From the NCBI GenBank assembly GCA_025200525.1, contig CM045762.1, forward strand, positions 92,260,717-92,324,716: a DNA stretch of 64,000 bases, given 5' to 3'. The stretch comes from Camellia lanceoleosa (taxonomy: Eukaryota > Streptophyta > Magnoliopsida > Ericales > Theaceae). The translations under genes and the position numbers were made by a program. This document shows positions 1-10,991 of the stretch, piece after piece (position 1 is the first letter of the stretch; each line of letters begins with the position of its first letter). The notes under the pieces are model-generated. The model was not told the DNA's origin. It did no database searches and saw only the letters and a list, made by a program, of their open reading frames with translations.

Positions 1-1549
1 TGTCCTCATTTATGTTAATTGCACTTACAACACAGTAACTCATTGTGTACCCAATTTTACTCTCTTCTCTGAAGTCTAATATCTCTCACAAGTTATTGTT
101 AACGAGGGCCTGTTTGTTTTGAGAGATGATAGGACTTTTGGATAATATCCTTACTAACAATGTACACATTAACAATCATACTCAACTTGACTCCAAAAAA
201 CAATCTATATGTATTCTTTTTTTGTTAATCATACTCATAACATAATAATCATATGTGTAGCCTACTTTCCAGAAACATGCCAAATGAATTACCTGAACTA
301 TTTATTTGAATATCATAGTCTGTTGGAAGTCTAATATCTCTCACTGTCTACAGAATGGTCTGTTGGAAGTCTAATTTCTCTCATTGACTATAGGATCTGT
401 TTGTTTTGGGTCATAGGAGATGGAATTGGATTAGGATGGATGTGGAGTTCACTAATATTGTGTTTGTTTGCAAAATGCGAAAGGAGATTCACAATACCTT
501 GGGACTATGATTGGCCTCCATGGATGGGATTAGTAGTCCCCCATGAGAGATAATATTAGAAAAACAATCTCCTCGGATTCGAGGGGGATTTACTATTTTA
601 CCCTCTATTGTCCAACCTAATTTACTTACTCTTCTTGATTAGTATGGTCTTTTCTCTATCATTTTTTTTTAATTATTCCACCTTTTTTTACTACACCATT
701 CTTTCTATCAAAATATTTTAATATAAAAATATAGTAGTATAATAATATTTATACTAAAAAAAATTATATTAAAAAAATAAAATAGTACCAAAACAATATA
801 TATTTATGAAATAGAATTCTTAATATTAAAATATAATTTTTGAGAAATTTGAATAGGAAAATAAAGTATAAAATATAAATAAATTTGTTTTTATTTATAA
901 AATTATAAAAATAATTTCCATTTTAATCATAAATTTTGTTACTTCTTTTTTTTTTTTTTCCTTTTTAGTGCATTTTTAAAAATTTGATACGCATTACCTT
1001 ATTGATTTAAAAAATTATATAGGTCCCAAATTTTCTACCAAAAAAAATGATCAAATATCTCACATGAGTGTGGGGTCCACAAAATATAGACCCCATACTC
1101 ATGTGACACCTTTGATAATTTATTTAATAAAAAATTTGATATCCCTAACATTACCATATTCATTTATTAATTGACAAATTAACACGGCAAACAATAAGAA
1201 GCAAATTGTCATCTCTATTTAATGCTCTAAGTACAAACAAGCTTTGTGTACTTATCCAAAAAAAAATGTGAAATCTCTCTCCATAATGGTTTGCAGCCAG
1301 TTCCTTCACCTTCTTCTGAAAGCTTATTGCCTTCATTAAAACAAGTTTTTGGAGCTTTTTTGGGATGATCTAAATAAATGCACTTTTTAACTTTTTATGA
1401 AATATGGATTGAGTTTTGGTTGGGTTTAAAGTGATGTGTTAGAGAGGCGATGTAACTTAAATAAGATGATGTGACTTAAATAGGATAGTGACTTTTTGAT
1501 TTTTTGACTTTTTTTCAAACATGCCAAATTAGCCCTTGGTCTCTTTCTG
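1..1549. other. AT-rich intergenic sequence
   Basis: No convincing coding frame on either strand. The stretch is A/T-rich with homopolymer runs. A short motif, GTCTGTTGGAAGTCTAAT, occurs twice about 40 bp apart near 318 and 358, and part of it near 76. A block near 1340-1520 rich in 'ctttttgactttttg' resembles the ends of the small foldback elements found elsewhere in the window, but I could not set its limits. Confidence 0.6.
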
Positions 1550-2262
1550 AACCATTTTTCTTCCTCTCTTTTATTACACATCTACCTTTCTGAACCATTT
1601 TTCTTCCTTTCTTCTATTACACCTCTACTTCCCATTTTAGAGAAGTTAAAGCTTCAAATTCTATTTCAGAGAAGGATTTTAAAGCTCCCTCAACTACCTG
1701 CAAAAAATTTAAAGGTACATTAGAAAAATCAAGCAAAGACATGTTTTAATTTTCTCTCTCTCTCTCTCTCTCTCTTACTTATTTCTTTCCCCTCAAGTTT
1801 AACAACACCAAGGAAGCACTGTTAACTTTGATTTTACATAACAATCATATATTTTTCATATAATAATCATGAAGGTCTGTTTGTTTGAATTTTTGGAACT
1901 TTGTTTTTATTTTTCATCTAATTTCACAAAAAAATTAACACAAAAAATTATTTCAAAAATTAAATTGTAAAAACTACAGTGAACAAAGTTTTTACAAAGA
2001 ACTAGAATCACATAATAATCATAAATATTGTCACCTAATTTTTTGTACATACATATGCTTCTACGGACCATTTTCTTCCTCTCTTTTATTACACATCTAC
2101 CTTTCTGAACTATTTTTCTTCATTTCTTCTATTACACCTCTACTTCCCATTTCAGAGGAGTTAAAGCTTCAAATTCCATTTCAGAGAAGGATTTTAAAGC
2201 TCCCTCAACTACCAGCAAAAAATTTAAAGGTACATTAGACAAATCAAGCAAAGACATGTTTT

Positions 2263-2307
<45 letters not shown>

Positions 2308-2600
2308 TTATTTCTTTCCCCTCAAGTTTAACAACACCAAGGAAGTATTGTTAACTTTGATTTCACATAACAATCATATATTTTTCATATAATAATCATA
2401 AAGCCTCTGTTTGTTTGAAATTTTTGGAACTTTGTTTTTATTTTTCAGCTAATTTCACAAAAAAATTAACACAAAAAATTATTTCAAAAATTAAATTGTA
2501 AAAACTACAGTAAACAAAGTTTTTACAAAGAATTAGAATCACATAATAATCATAAATATTGCCACCTAATTTTTTGTACATGCATTTGCTTCTACAGATA
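1550..2600. repeat. Tandem duplication of a ~520-bp unit
   Basis: Unit 1 runs from about 1553 to 2067 and unit 2 from about 2070 to 2598. Both contain, in the same order, a 'ttcttcctctcttttattacacatc' type start, a (CT)n run, a 'ccctcaagtttaacaacaccaagg' block and an end near 'tttgcttctac'. They differ mainly by (CT)n length (about 26 versus 40 bases) and scattered substitutions. I see no coding potential. Confidence 0.85.
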
Positions 2601-2771
2601 TAAATAATGTCATCCTCAACTGGCAAGGAAAAGTAGCAGGGAAAAGGAAAAGTTGTTGTCCAATGTCTAGCGAAACCTCAAGGATTTGAGTTTGATGATA
2701 AACCATTGTGGAACCATGTGAAGGTTCTTTGTATACCATTAGGTAGTGGTGCAAATAGATGTTGGTCCTGC

Positions 2772-2925
2772 AATTATTGTAATAAGAAAGTAACAGGCTC
2801 ATATTCAAAAATCAAGGCTCATTTGTTGAAGTTTCTTAACTATGGAGTAATTATTGCAATAAGAAAGTAACAGGCTCATATTCAAAAGTCAAGGCTCATT
2901 TGTTGAAGTTTCTTAACTATGGAGT
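2772..2925. repeat. 77-bp tandem duplication inside the BED finger
   Basis: Two adjacent near-identical copies, 2772-2848 and 2849-2925, share the block from 'taataagaaagtaacaggc' to 'cttaactatggagt' with very few differences. The duplication repeats the finger's KVTGSYSK segment and disrupts the frame. Confidence 0.85.
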
Positions 2926-2953
2926 GGAAGCCTGCAAAGCTATAAAGGAGGAT

Positions 2954-3102
2954 GGAGTCTTTTGGGAAGCTGATAAAAAGTTAGCTTTCAGCTTTTTGCC
3001 CGTTTTGGGTCACATCATCTCTCACATAACTTATCTACAAAAAGACAAAATAAGCTAAAAAAGCCAAAAAGTCAACTTTTTATCAACTTCCTAAAACACC
3101 CC
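2954..3102. mobile_element. Small MITE-like foldback
   Basis: The ends are imperfect inverted repeats: the left end GGAGTCTTTTGGGAAGCTGA pairs with the reverse complement of the right end, GGGGTGTTTTAGGAAGTTGA. 'gat' flanks both sides. It interrupts the hAT remnant. The same end sequence recurs at 45923-46284. Confidence 0.6.
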
Positions 3103-3245
3103 GATGTTTTTTAAACACTCGAAAAGGAGCATGAAGTAGCAGAAAAAATACGAGCTCAACAACAATTGGATGTAAGAAAAAAAGCAGATTTGTGTCTCTA
3201 CCTGAAGGATCAAACTTGCTTCAAAACAAAAAAAGAAAGGGTTAA

Positions 3246-3528
3246 ATTTCAGAACCTTTGGCAGCTGCATTTAACTACAACTTGTTCAATTTATTATTTT
3301 TGTCATAAAAAAAATATATGATTTACTTTTTAAAAAAACAATTGTCATTTATTTTTTGAGAAATATACGATAAGTTGAACAAGTTTCAATTATTAGATCG
3401 ATTTAATTTTTTTTTTTTTTTTGGTGAAAGAAATATACGAATACTAAACAAAATAAATGGTTTAGATTATTGAAATGGGCGGACCACACAGCCCGGGGAT
3501 GGAATCCTCCTCTCTCTTTCTCTCTATG
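3246..3528. other. Upstream flank of the ankyrin gene
   Basis: No gene is visible. The part from about 3360 to 3480 (ATTAGATCGATTTAATTTTT, then a T run, then 'aaataaatggtttagattattg') matches one arm of the foldback elements at 59440-60205. It therefore looks like half of such an element sitting next to the promoter. Confidence 0.5.
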
Positions 3529-3549
3529 TATATATATAGATATATATAT
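3529..3549 (+). promoter_or_regulatory. Candidate TATA region of the ankyrin gene
   Basis: An alternating TA tract lies about 110-130 bp upstream of the chosen ATG at 3661, a reasonable TATA-plus-leader distance for a plant gene. It could also be a plain microsatellite; the sequence cannot decide between the two. Confidence 0.35.
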
Positions 3550-3602
3550 GATATGCGGAGAGTTATATTAACCACACAGAAACACCAACACGGGTACAAC
3601 AA

Positions 3603-3609
3603 CCAAACA

Positions 3610-3640
<31 letters not shown>

Positions 3641-3641
3641 G
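3603..3641. repeat. (AC)n-(AG)n microsatellite in the presumed 5' leader
   Basis: About 11 AC units are followed by about 6 AG units, just before the ATG at 3661. Translating through it gives THTHTH and ERER runs, which argues that the upstream ATG at 3475 is not the real start. Confidence 0.9.
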
Positions 3642-3660
3642 TGCAAGCCGTACGTCTGAA

Positions 3661-4414
3661 ATGGATACAATGGCGACAGATGAGGTTCTATGTGTGCCTT
3701 CGTCTTTAACTGATAATATACAGATGGAAGCATGCAGGAGAAGACATTTGGGGATACATGACACATACGAATATAAGGCGCCTGATTTTGGGAGATCTAA
3801 TTCTTTGGAAGCTGCAATATACAGGGCAGCTATAGCTGGGGACATCAATGGCCTGAGACTACAACAAGATTCCCAACTCAATCTTCTCAACCAACTCACC
3901 CCGCGAGGCGACACGTTTCTTCATATTGCCGCAAGACTAGGCCATTACCATCTAGTGGAACCAATTACAAGTAGATGCCCAGACCTTGTCAAGAGCAAAA
4001 ACTACAACGATGATCATCCTCTACATCTTGCTGCAGCTGGTGGTCATCTATATATAGTCCAGTCTTTGATCACTATAACTGGTGGTCATCTATCTGGGCG
4101 AGAAACTGGAGCAGAGCAGGACATTTTAGATGTCATAAAGGGGCAAAATAAACAGGGGAATACTCCATTGCATATGGCTGTAAAGGATCATCAATACGAG
4201 GTGGCTTTGTTTTTGTTTAAGCGGCCTGGAAGTCAAATAACTTCATGTGTTCCGAATCTGGAAAAAAAGTCACCCTTGTATATGGCAGCCGAAGCAGGGC
4301 ATGAGGAGCTCTTTGAGCTTATGATGCAATTCGTTGCTTCGAATGTTGACGCTCAAAATATGCTCAAGGATGGCCAACCACTCCTGCACGTTGCTATTAA
4401 AACAAGGAACAAGG
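3661..4414 (+). CDS. Exon 1 of ACD6/ITN1-type ankyrin-repeat protein
   Basis: The exon encodes about 251 residues. It begins MDTMATDEV, has an N-terminal linker (EAAIYRAAIAGDINGL) and then ankyrin repeats with the consensus TPLHxAA: GDTFLHIAARLGHYHLVE, DHPLHLAAAGGHLYIVQ, GNTPLHMAVKDHQYEV, KSPLYMAAEAGHEEL, and the start of a further one, PLLHVAIKTRNK. Plant proteins of this family combine such repeats with C-terminal membrane segments (PGG domain) and act at membranes in defence or salt responses; that role is inferred from the family only. The start at 3661 was chosen because the upstream in-frame ATG at 3475 would translate microsatellite. A GT donor follows base 4414 (AACAAGG|GTAATT, phase 1) and joins in frame to the exon at 36185. 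Exon 1 itself is open, but the gene is broken downstream. Confidence 0.82.
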
Positions 4415-4670
4415 GTAATTCAATCTTTTACCACTATTTATTTCTTTATATACAACATGCTGTTTTCTATTACTCAATTTCATTGATTCTAATTAATTTA
4501 AATGAGCTTTTCTCCGGTCCACACATAAGGTACTGTTGGGCTTTGTGACCATCATGAAGTTTATTTTGATGATTTGAAACATTTGCTTTTCTCTGGTTCA
4601 CAAAAAGTCCACAGAAGGTACTGTTAGGTTTTCTATGGCTCATTATGAGATTTATTTTGAAAATTTGAAC
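4415..4670 (+). other. Start of intron 1 with a diverged tandem repeat
   Basis: Intronic. Two diverged copies of an ~80-bp unit lie at about 4507-4580 and 4591-4669. Each has 'ggtactgtt(g/a)gg', then 'tttattttga', then 'atttgaaac'. The second copy ends at the chromovirus breakpoint. Confidence 0.6.
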
Positions 4671-5336
4671 TAGAAAAGGCTGCTTCATACTCCGGTGCAA
4701 ACCAAGACAAACTAGAAAAGGCCGCTTCATACTCGGCCACGAACATATTCAATTGCAAAAGGTCCTTGAATTCCTGCCTCAACCTCTCCCTAGCCGTGGG
4801 AGGTAGGTACTTGTCTTGGAAGGCCGTCACAAATGCCTCCCATGTTGGTGCTATCTGGCCCTTTGCATACTTCCACCATTGGCCGGCGTCGCCTTTGAGG
4901 TGATAACTAGCAAAGGTCACCCTCAACTCCCCATCCTCTATGTAAAGCATATCAAAGGTCTTCACAGTTTGTTCCAACCATTCGCCTGCCTTCTTTGGAT
5001 CGGGCCCGCCATGGAATTCATTCGGCTTGGCCCTTAAGAACTCCCTCGTGAGGAAGCTAGCTCTAGTCTCCGCAACATTCTCCTTCACTTGGGTCTCCGC
5101 CCTCAAAATATTCATGGACTCCCTCAAAACCCCGCCATCTCCCGGGCTAGAGCCCCCATTGCGGCTTGGCCGGCTTGCCCCGGCACTTCCGCTTGCCCCA
5201 CTTGTTCGGCCATGTCAGCTTGGCCTAAACCCTCTTCTTGTACCGGGACCCCTTGGACCGGCACCTCAAACACACCTCGGCGACCTCAACCTCGCCTTCC
5301 ACCCCTACCGCCTCGAGTCCGAACTCTTCCTGACAT
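4671..5336 (-). pseudogene. gag fragment (N-terminal half) of the second chromovirus
   Basis: Starts at the ATG at 5336 (MSGRVRTRGGRGG, an Arg/Gly-rich N-terminus) and shows the retrotransposon-gag core: FHGGPDPKKAGEWLEQTVK, then GDAGQWWKYAKG, then TWEAFVTAFQDKYLPP. It ends abruptly after AEYEAAFSS. A TGA at 5286-5288 and a small frameshift near 5120 (compared with the other gag at 11709-12824) disable it. At the broken end the last ~22 bp (ACTAGAAAAGGC...CTTCATACTC) is duplicated directly, giving SSLSWFAPEYEAAFSS. Confidence 0.85.
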
Positions 5337-5751
5337 CCTAATTAAAGAACAAGGTAGATAATTTAGCACATAATTCCAAATGTGCTCGTAACTTGCCTCA
5401 CACGTTAAACTATAATAATTACATGCATATATCACACAAAAAATTTAATTCACCCCACATAAGCACTTAGTCACATAAACACATACGAATTATCCTTTAG
5501 TGATGAGATTCGTCCCACGAGAAATCAAGAATTCTTAGTAGAATGAGTATTGATCAAGTACCCTTCTAATAAGACCTCAAGGAATCTAATAGACGTGAAT
5601 AACATCCCAAAAGTCTAATCCCATACCCACGTAGTCACATAAGCATGCCATCATACAATCACAAAAGCAAAATATATCCTAGTCATGCAAAATGAACCCA
5701 TTGTGGTATAACAACCACTTCCCGCGAGCCCCAAGTATTCAAACCCGGTAA
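5337..5751 (-). other. Chromovirus 5' leader between PBS and gag
   Basis: About 415 bp of untranslated sequence between the primer-binding site and the gag ATG on the minus strand. No other feature is visible. Confidence 0.6.
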
Positions 5752-5762
5752 CTCTGATACCA
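5752..5762 (-). other. Primer-binding site of the chromovirus
   Basis: The minus strand reads TGGTATCAGAG, complementary to the 3' end of plant initiator tRNA-Met. It lies 3 bases inside the LTR edge (TTACA-ACT-TGGTATC). This fixes the element's orientation as minus and the LTR boundary at 5766. Confidence 0.85.
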
Positions 5763-7229
5763 AGTTGTAACGCCCCGAAATAATTTTACATGAACTACCC
5801 AGAAATGATCAACATTCACTCAATAATAACAATAATCTGCCCATCTTTACGTAATTAAATTAGAGTCCTTACAAAGTTTTTACAAGCGGGTATACATTCA
5901 TTGATACAAAACATATGAATCTATAGCATGTAAAGCATCCATTCTCAAAACAATACAATGCCCTTAAGGGCTTACATCTTCCAAGGCATAAGCCTGGTTA
6001 CACAAAAATGGTTTCCACCCTATACACATTAGCCCTTGGCTCAAAAGAATTACACAAAATAAAAGAGCTATGTACTCTTCTCAAAATATCCACTTCCTCA
6101 GTGTGGCGGGATCACCACATCTTTACCTGCACCAAAATCCCATAGGAGTGAGCACAAAGCCCAGTAGAGTATTCTCACAAAGTATATACAGTTATGTTTT
6201 TTCCTCAACACAAAGTAAATGCAAATGCAATGTCATGCCAAGGTTAATCAATGAGGAAAATATTCATTTCAATACGTTGTTTTCAAAATCACCATGTTCT
6301 CGATATTATCATGTAATTACAACAATTCCAAGCTTAGATATTAATTCAATAGGTAAATGCATCGACCTTTGGTAATCCCTAGGTTGGTGTCTGCAAGTAG
6401 GCTCAACACACACTACCAAACTGTCATTTTTACCGGTGCTAACCGGAAGACTCAACACCTATCCGCGCGGTTTTCTGGTCTTTCACCAAGGACACTCAGG
6501 CCAACTTATCAAATTCAACTACACCCCCTATCCGGACTTACCACGTATTTACCCCATTCACATTTCCATAATTCTCATCACAATATGATCTTTCTCAAAA
6601 TAAATGTCTTTCCAAAACATGTAATGGTGCACAATAATAAGAACTCAATTGAAATATGATGCAATGCTTACTATTCTCAAAATATTTCTACAACAATTTC
6701 AATTAATCCATTTCTCATTTCTTCCCTTCAAGTCATTTCACAAAATACCCATGTGCCCACCATTTCTCACAACAACAATTCACAACAATTAATCCTTTCA
6801 AGGCAAACCATGTTCTCAACACAATTTTAAGATCTGACAAAGTTTCATATACATGATACAAAGTCATTCATCACTCCCAACAACATAAATTTTCTACATT
6901 TTTAACAACTTTGCAATAAAATCATCTCACCTATCATCATACTACAAAATAGTAAGAGTTTCATAAATATTTCCATGTGTTTTCAAACTCCCCCAATTTC
7001 TAGGGTTTTCCTCAAGATAATCACTTCCCTTTTTTGTTTGTAAAAAAACCTTCATCAAAACATTTGTCATAGATCAACAATGTGAATCCATCAAGATAAT
7101 TTTACATTTTTTTTTTTTTTGAAGTTTAAAACAAGTCTTCTTTGAAGGAAATCTCTACATTTTGAAAACCAAAAGATTGAAACTTTTCAATCTAATAGAA
7201 GCTCTTAAAACATCACCAAATAGCAAAAC

Positions 7230-7240
7230 TATATATATAA
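7230..7240 (-). promoter_or_regulatory. Candidate TATA box in the chromovirus LTR
   Basis: TATATATATAA on + reads TTATATATATA on the minus strand. It lies about 700 bp from the LTR's 5' edge, downstream of the CACGTG cluster in the transcriptional sense. Placement fits a U3 promoter, but it is only a motif match. Confidence 0.35.
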
Positions 7241-7570
7241 CTCAAGAATAACCCTACCTCAAAGTTTTGATGAAGAGTGCAAGAAGAAACCCTAGCCCCA
7301 AGATGGAAACTCTTCACTTTCTCCTACACCAAGCAAGCCCTAGCCCTAAATCTTCAAGCTTGAGGAAGATGATGATGAAAATCAAACCCAAGGAAACAAG
7401 AATCAAAGGTTCTAGGTGCTTTGGTTAGGGTTTTTAGAGAGAATGAGGAGAGAAAATGGCTTTTAGAGTGAGAGAGAAAGGTTAGAAAGTGAGAGAACTT
7501 CGGCCCCAAAATGAATAAAAAACAGAGTTTTCGGATCTACCCAATCCCGCATGTGCAACACTTGCCCCCG

Positions 7571-7697
7571 CACGTGCAGCTGCCCTTTCCCACACATGCG
7601 GCACTAATCCCCGCACGTGCGGCTGGTCCCGCACCTGCCCTCCGCACCTGCTTTTTAAGCAGAATGCAACACACTCTAGCTACTCCCTTCTCACGTG
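7571..7697. promoter_or_regulatory. CACGTG (G-box) cluster in the chromovirus LTR
   Basis: Three perfect CACGTG palindromes lie at 7571-7576, 7614-7619 and 7692-7697. They sit within a GC-rich stretch of related CGCACGTGCGG and CACATGCGG repeats, inside the presumed U3, upstream of the TATA-like tract. CACGTG is the core bound by plant bZIP and bHLH factors; binding here is inference. Confidence 0.5.
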
Positions 7698-7945
7698 CGG
7701 CAGCGTCTTGACCTGAGCCCCTGGCGTGGCCCCTACCTTTCCAGCCCGGATTTTCACAACTTGGCTCCTGGACCCTCCGAACTTGCTCTAGTACGACCCG
7801 AAACAAGCGAGATTCAACACTCACAAACAAAACATGAATAAGGGCTCAAATTTGAAATAACGTTCGGACGTTTCAAACCCAACGGAAGTAAGAGAGGACG
7901 AAGACAAAGAGAAAGAAAAGAAATAAAGGAAACCCGGCCATTACA

Positions 7946-7956
7946 ACCTCCCCACC
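7946..7956 (-). other. Polypurine tract of the chromovirus
   Basis: The minus strand reads GGTGGGGAGGT immediately before the LTR start TGTAATGGCC. This is the expected primer for plus-strand DNA synthesis. Confidence 0.75.
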
Positions 7957-8261
7957 ATAGAAAATTTTGTCCCCGAAATTTAAACAAACCCCCAAACTAT
8001 AGTTATAGCAATAACAATCAACTTTAACAATATTCTCAAGTCATCTCATCTACACTAAACTAACTTTTATCGTTCCTCTCATCATCATTTCACCAAAACC
8101 ACGTTTGTTACACAAGATACATGGTACAAGGCATCCATAGCAAAACATCATACTTTCACAACTTCGTACTCAATTAAACAACATAAACAACCACATTGGA
8201 TCATCAATTTAACACATTTTCCATCAACACTAGTAAACATTACAAATTTAGATCATTTCAG
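7957..8261 (-). other. Chromovirus 3' untranslated region
   Basis: About 300 bp between the end of the integrase-chromodomain frame and the polypurine tract. No feature is visible. Confidence 0.6.
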
Positions 8262-9314
8262 CTAAACATGCTCAAACAAATCCGGATACTTGGAGCGGAC
8301 TTCCGCCTCCCTTTCCCAAGTTGCTTCCTTGACCCCATGGTGTCTCCACAACACCTTTACTAACGATATGGTCTTACCCCGTAACACTTGCTCCCGGGTA
8401 TCTAGGATTTGAACCGGTCGCTCCTCGTAAGAGGCGTCCTCATCTACCTCCAAATCAACCCAATCTAACACATGAGAAGGGTCGGGCTCGTATTTCCTAA
8501 GCATTGACACATGAAACACATTGTGAACCCCCGAAAGTTGTGGCAGTAAGGCTAACCGGTAGGCCACTTCTCCGATCCTCTCCAATATCTCGAAAGGCCC
8601 AATGAACCTCGGAGACAATTCCCCGCTCTTGCCAAACCTCATTAAACCCCGTCTAGGTGAAATTTTAAGGAACACGTGATCACCTACTTCAAAGGATAGA
8701 GGTTGTCTCCTCTTGTCGGCGTAACTTTTCTGTCGACTTTGAGCTGTAGCCAACCTCTTACGAATGAGGGCAACCTTCTCGGTTGTCTCCCTCACAATCT
8801 CCGGACCCAACAACAGTGCATCTCCTACCTCGGCCCAACAAACGGGTGACCTACAAGGTCGGCCATAGAAGGCCTCAAACGGTGCCATCTCAATGCTAGC
8901 CTCATAACTATTGTTGTAGGCGAACTCGATTAGCGGTAAGAGCCTCTCCCAAGACCCTTTAAAATCTAGAACACAAGCCCTAAGCATATCTTCCAAAATT
9001 TGAATGGTGCGCTCCGACTGCCCATCGGTTTGAGGGTGATAAGCGGTACTGAAGGTAAACTTGGTTCCCAATTTCTCTTGAAGGCTTTGCCATAACCGGG
9101 CTGTAAAACGAGGATCCCTATCTGATACAATGGTGACCGGCACCCCATGAAGCCGAACTATTTCCCTAACATACAACTCTGCCAAGTGCTCAACTGAGTC
9201 GCTAGTTCGCATAGGAATAAAGTGTGTGGACTTGGTCAACCTATCAACAATTACCCAAATGGAGTCATTGCCCTGCTGCGTCCTAGGAAGCCCAACTACG
9301 AAGTCCATGGTCAT
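8262..9314 (-). pseudogene. Chromovirus integrase core and chromodomain
   Basis: The integrase catalytic triad is visible: Asp in [10 protein letters not shown], Asp in SDRDPRF, Glu in TDGQSERT. These catalyse joining of element DNA to the chromosome. The GPY/F-like segment ([20 protein letters not shown]) and [19 protein letters not shown] follow. The last ~55 residues form a chromodomain with VKVLWRHHG and [17 protein letters not shown], which in this clade guides insertion to marked chromatin. The segment itself is open for 350 codons, but it is separated from upstream pol by nonsense codons at 9321-9323 and 9357-9359. The chromodomain is the reason for the Tekay/Del-like assignment. Confidence 0.88.
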
Positions 9315-9356
9315 GTGCTCCTATTTCCACTCGGCTATCGGTAAGGGTTGTAACAA

Positions 9357-10325
9357 TCATGCTGGTCTCTGATGTTCGGCCTTGACTTGCTGACAAGTAA
9401 GGCACTTTGACACGAAGGATGCGACATCCTGTTTCATACCCCTCCACCAGAACTGACGGCTAAGGTCTCGATACATTTTGGTGCCTCCCGGATGTACCGC
9501 AAGGCGTGAGTGATGGAACTCCCGAAGCACCTTCTCTCTACAAGATTCGGGCACAAATAAATGGTCTAGGTAGCGTATACTCTGATTTGAGTAAAAATTC
9601 AAACCCTTCTCTTCCTTCCCATTGGAGATTCTCTCCCGAATTAACTCCACTTCGCGGTCTCCCTGTTGTGCCTCTACAACTTTGCTAATCAAAACAGGTT
9701 GAGCACTCAAACTGAACAATGTTGCACCCCCTTCAGACTTACTTAATTGCAATTCAAACTTGCCGACTTCACCCAATATGCTCCACTCCCGAATGGCCAC
9801 ACTCGCCAAACTACTCACGATTTTTCGACTTAAGGCGTCGACCACTACATTGGCCTTCCCCGGGTGATAGTGTAACTCAAAATCATAGTCTTCTAAAAAT
9901 TCCATCCATCTACGTTGTCTTAGATTCAAGTCTTTCCAGGAAAACAAATATTTCAAGCTCTTATAGTTGGAGAAAACCTCAAACTTCTCACCATACAAGT
10001 AATGCCTCCAAATCTTCAAGGCAAACACTACCACGACTAGTTCTAAGTCATGGGTAGGGTAATTCTTCTCATGGGTTTTCAACTGTCGGGAGCCATACGC
10101 TACAACCTTTCCCTCTTCCATTAAAACACAACCAAGCCCATCCCGAGATGCATCACAAAAGACAGTATACTCCAAACCTCTCTCTGGAATGATCAACACC
10201 GGTGCCGTGGTCAACCTAGTCTTTAGCTCCTGAAAAGACTTTTCACAAGCTTCACCCCACGCAAACTTAACCCCCTTTCTAGTCAATCCAGTCAAAGGCG
10301 CGGCTAATCTAGAAAAGTCCCTCAC
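9357..10325 (-). pseudogene. Chromovirus RNase H and integrase zinc-binding domain
   Basis: It begins at the RT tail ([17 protein letters not shown]) and continues into RNase [19 protein letters not shown] holds the first catalytic Asp and [17 protein letters not shown] the Glu. The usual third Asp (T-D-H-K-SLKYLF) reads [10 protein letters not shown], an Asp-to-Asn change that should cripple activity. The end carries the integrase HHCC zinc domain: [15 protein letters not shown] and [18 protein letters not shown] (10329-10331) precedes it and a TGA (9357-9359) ends it. Confidence 0.86.
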
Positions 10326-10328
10326 AAA

Positions 10329-10991
10329 TCACCGATAGTACCCTGCCAATCCCAAGAAACTCCGGATCTTAAAAATATTTTTAGGTTGTTCCCAATCTTG
10401 CACAGAATCTATCTTCGAAGAATCTACTGTTACTCCCTCACTTGACACAACATGGCCCAAAAACTTCACCTCGGTGAGCCAAAACTCACACTTTTCAAAT
10501 TTGGCATACAACCGATGCTCCCTATGCAAGTCAAGCACTATCCTCAAATGAGTCTCATGTTCTTCCTCGGAGGTCGAATAGATAAGGATGACATCCACGA
10601 AGACGACCACAAAACGATCCAAGTACTCCCTAAAAATTTGATTCATCAAGTCCATGAAAGAAGCCGGTGCGTTAGTTAACCCAAAAGGCATTACTAGGAA
10701 CTCGTAGTGGCCATAACGCGTACGAAAGGCCGTTTTTTGGATGTCCTCCTCCCAGACTCTCAACTGGTGGTATCCCGACTTCAAGTCTATCTTCGAAAAG
10801 CAACAAGACCCTCTAAGTTGATCGAACAAGTCGTCTATCTTGGGTAAAGGGTATTTGTTCTTAACAGTGACTCGGTTCAATTTACGGTAATCGATACACA
10901 ACTGCAACGACCTATCCTTCTTCTTCGCAAAGAGGGCCAGCGCTCTCCAAGGTGACGTACTAGGGAGTATGAAGCCCTTGTCTAAAAGCTC
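10329..10991 (-). pseudogene. Chromovirus reverse transcriptase
   Basis: RT motifs occur in order: [67 protein letters not shown], then the catalytic box. The family box is F-x-D-D; here it reads [10 protein letters not shown], so the second Asp has become Val and the polymerase would be inactive. [12 protein letters not shown] and [12 protein letters not shown] follow. Upstream a TAA (10992-10994) separates it from the protease in the same frame. Confidence 0.88.

Larger units (their letters stand above)
2609..3245 (+). pseudogene. hAT-type transposase remnant with BED zinc finger
   Basis: Reading from the ATG at 2609, with an early TAG, the frame gives a BED-type DNA-binding zinc finger. 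The signature is W-N-H-V-K-V-L, then WSCNYC, then KVTGSYSKIKAHLLK, i.e. Cys-Cys followed by a His. About 200 bp downstream, after an inserted MITE, come EKEHEVAEKIRAQQQ and, in another frame, SLPEGSNLLQNKKRK; both are typical of the segment after the BED finger in plant hAT transposases. The catalytic and dimerisation regions are absent here. A stop, a 77-bp internal tandem duplication and the MITE show it is dead. A separate hAT copy with the dimerisation domain lies at 54496-55675. Confidence 0.75.
5766..7945 (-). repeat. Chromovirus LTR, 2,180 bp
   Basis: In + orientation it begins TGTAACGCCCCG and ends GGCCATTACA. It is bounded by a PBS on one side and a polypurine tract on the other, as an LTR shared between two elements would be. 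No second copy of it is in the window, so identity-based dating is not possible. It is otherwise non-coding. Confidence 0.85.

Noticed and set aside
3475..3660. N-terminal extension of the ankyrin ORF from the ATG at 3475
   Set aside because: It translates TA, AC and AG microsatellites into low-complexity peptide; the ATG at 3661 starts a normal family N-terminus.
5027..5361. Plus-strand Pro-rich frames
   Set aside because: Antisense shadow of the chromovirus gag fragment.
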